In this document: one piece after another, positions 63,318-64,000 of the stretch
Layout: every line of letters starts with the position of its first letter
Numbering within the stretch: position 1 is the stretch's first letter
Translations under genes and position numbers: made by a program
NCBI RefSeq assembly: GCF_013377535.1
Contig: NZ_JABCJE010000003.1
Span: 62,001-126,000 of the forward strand
Length of the DNA: 64,000 bases
Direction of reading: 5' to 3'
DNA from: Donghicola mangrovi
GTDB taxonomy: Bacteria > Pseudomonadota > Alphaproteobacteria > Rhodobacterales > Rhodobacteraceae
Notes under the pieces: model-generated
Told to the model about the DNA's origin: nothing
The model's database searches: none
What the model saw: only the letters and a program-made list of their open reading frames with translations

Positions 63318-64000
63318 ATGACCCAAGACAAAGACGCCTGGCGCGCACTGGCCGAAAAGGAATTGCGCGGCAAACCCGTCGATAGCCTGAACTGGCAGAC
63401 GCTGGAAGGGATCGAGGTAAAGCCCCTGTACACCGAAGAGGATACAGCGGCGCTGCCCCACATGGGCAACATGCCGGGCATGGCGCCCTTTACCCGCGGG
63501 GTGAAGGCGACCATGTATGCAGGCCGCCCCTGGACCATCCGCCAGTACGCGGGTTTCTCGACCGCCGAGGAATCGAACGCCTTTTACCGCAAGAACCTTG
63601 CTGCGGGTCAGCAGGGCGTGTCGGTTGCGTTCGACCTGGCCACCCACCGCGGCTATGACAGCGACCACCCTCGTGTGATCGGTGACGTCGGCAAGGCCGG
63701 TGTCGCCATCGACAGCGTCGAGGACATGAAGATCCTGTTCGACGGCATCCCGCTGGACAAGGTATCGGTGTCGATGACCATGAACGGCGCGGTGATCCCG
63801 ATCCTCGCGAACTTTATCGTTGCAGGTCAGGAGCAGGGCCACGACAAGGCCGTGCTGTCGGGCACCATTCAGAACGACATTCTGAAGGAATTCATGGTCC
63901 GCAACACCTACATCTATCCGCCCGAGCCTTCGATGCGGATCATTGCGGATATCATTGAGTACACCTCGAACGAGATGCCCAAGTTCAACAGCATCTCGAT
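63318..64000 (+). CDS. scpA: Methylmalonyl-CoA mutase (5' part; runs off the right edge)
   Basis: ATG 63318 behind TTGGAGGAACG opens a frame that stays open to the window end (227 complete codons). The sequence is the N-terminal TIM-barrel half of methylmalonyl-CoA mutase, with [14 protein letters not shown] near 73, [19 protein letters not shown] near 98, and [16 protein letters not shown] near 150. It is the B12 enzyme that converts (R)-methylmalonyl-CoA to succinyl-CoA, the step after PccAB and the epimerase. It completes the propionyl-CoA to succinate route in this locus. Confidence 0.97.
   Translation, partial: MTQDKDAWRALAEKELRGKPVDSLNWQTLEGIEVKPLYTEEDTAALPHMGNMPGMAPFTRGVKATMYAGRPWTIRQYAGFSTAEESNAFYRKNLAAGQQGVSVAFDLATHRGYDSDHPRVIGDVGKAGVAIDSVEDMKILFDGIPLDKVSVSMTMNGAVIPILANFIVAGQEQGHDKAVLSGTIQNDILKEFMVRNTYIYPPEPSMRIIADIIEYTSNEMPKFNSIS

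Overview
The window looks like chromosomal DNA of a Roseobacter-group alphaproteobacterium (Rhodobacteraceae). It is GC-rich with strongly GC-biased third codon positions. Typical gene sets of that group are present: TRAP transporter, carboxynorspermidine genes, PccR-type control of propionyl-CoA carboxylase, a DUF1127 protein, a betIBA operon and alpha-type RNase P RNA. I saw no tRNA, rRNA, phage, insertion sequence or CRISPR array. About 66 protein genes and one certain RNA gene are called; both window edges cut a gene.

Layout. 1-3.8 kb: the tail of a transketolase-like gene, an SDR dehydrogenase and a complete TRAP transporter (DctP-Q-M). 3.9-7.7 kb: a thiolase, then carboxynorspermidine decarboxylase and dehydrogenase behind a structured leader. 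7.7-12.9 kb: a VOC protein, an RNA methyltransferase, a chemoreceptor, aroQ and purU. 12.9-20.9 kb: a regulatory gap, then a BapA-like adhesin with its own type I secretion system (outer-membrane lipoprotein, ABC transporter, HlyD adaptor). 21-28 kb, minus strand: dtd, a PfkB kinase and an envelope-stress-type operon (27-residue membrane peptide, XpaC, TelA, DUF2927 lipoprotein, SPFH-GYF protein, zinc-ribbon membrane protein). 28.3-34.4 kb: rluB-type synthase, tadA, gatCA, a calcium-motif lipoprotein, an amidase, rnpB, rpmG and a GNAT enzyme.

34.5-45.8 kb: Bax-inhibitor protein, DUF1127, LysR, quinone oxidoreductase, XRE regulator, hisN-type phosphatase, a convergent pair of purine deaminases, mgtE overlapping 5-formyl-THF cyclo-ligase, an EamA transporter and yebC. 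45.9-49.7 kb: SLC13/RCK transporter, YmdB-type phosphodiesterase, ferredoxin and a small lipoprotein. 49.9-53.7 kb: betIBA for choline to glycine betaine, with a BetI-type operator. 53.8-64 kb: the propionyl-CoA module, with pccR, an MFS pump, pccB, several small unknown genes, a candidate small RNA, pccA, a DUF4174 protein and the 5' part of methylmalonyl-CoA mutase.

Functionally the window joins C3 (propionyl-CoA) carboxylation and rearrangement, choline oxidation, polyamine synthesis, one-carbon folate chemistry (purU, 5-FCL), purine salvage and surface adhesion. The least understood parts are the minus-strand 22.4-28 kb operon with its micropeptide, the small genes and candidate RNA between pccB and pccA, and the structured leaders before nspC and inside the SDR-TRAP operon.
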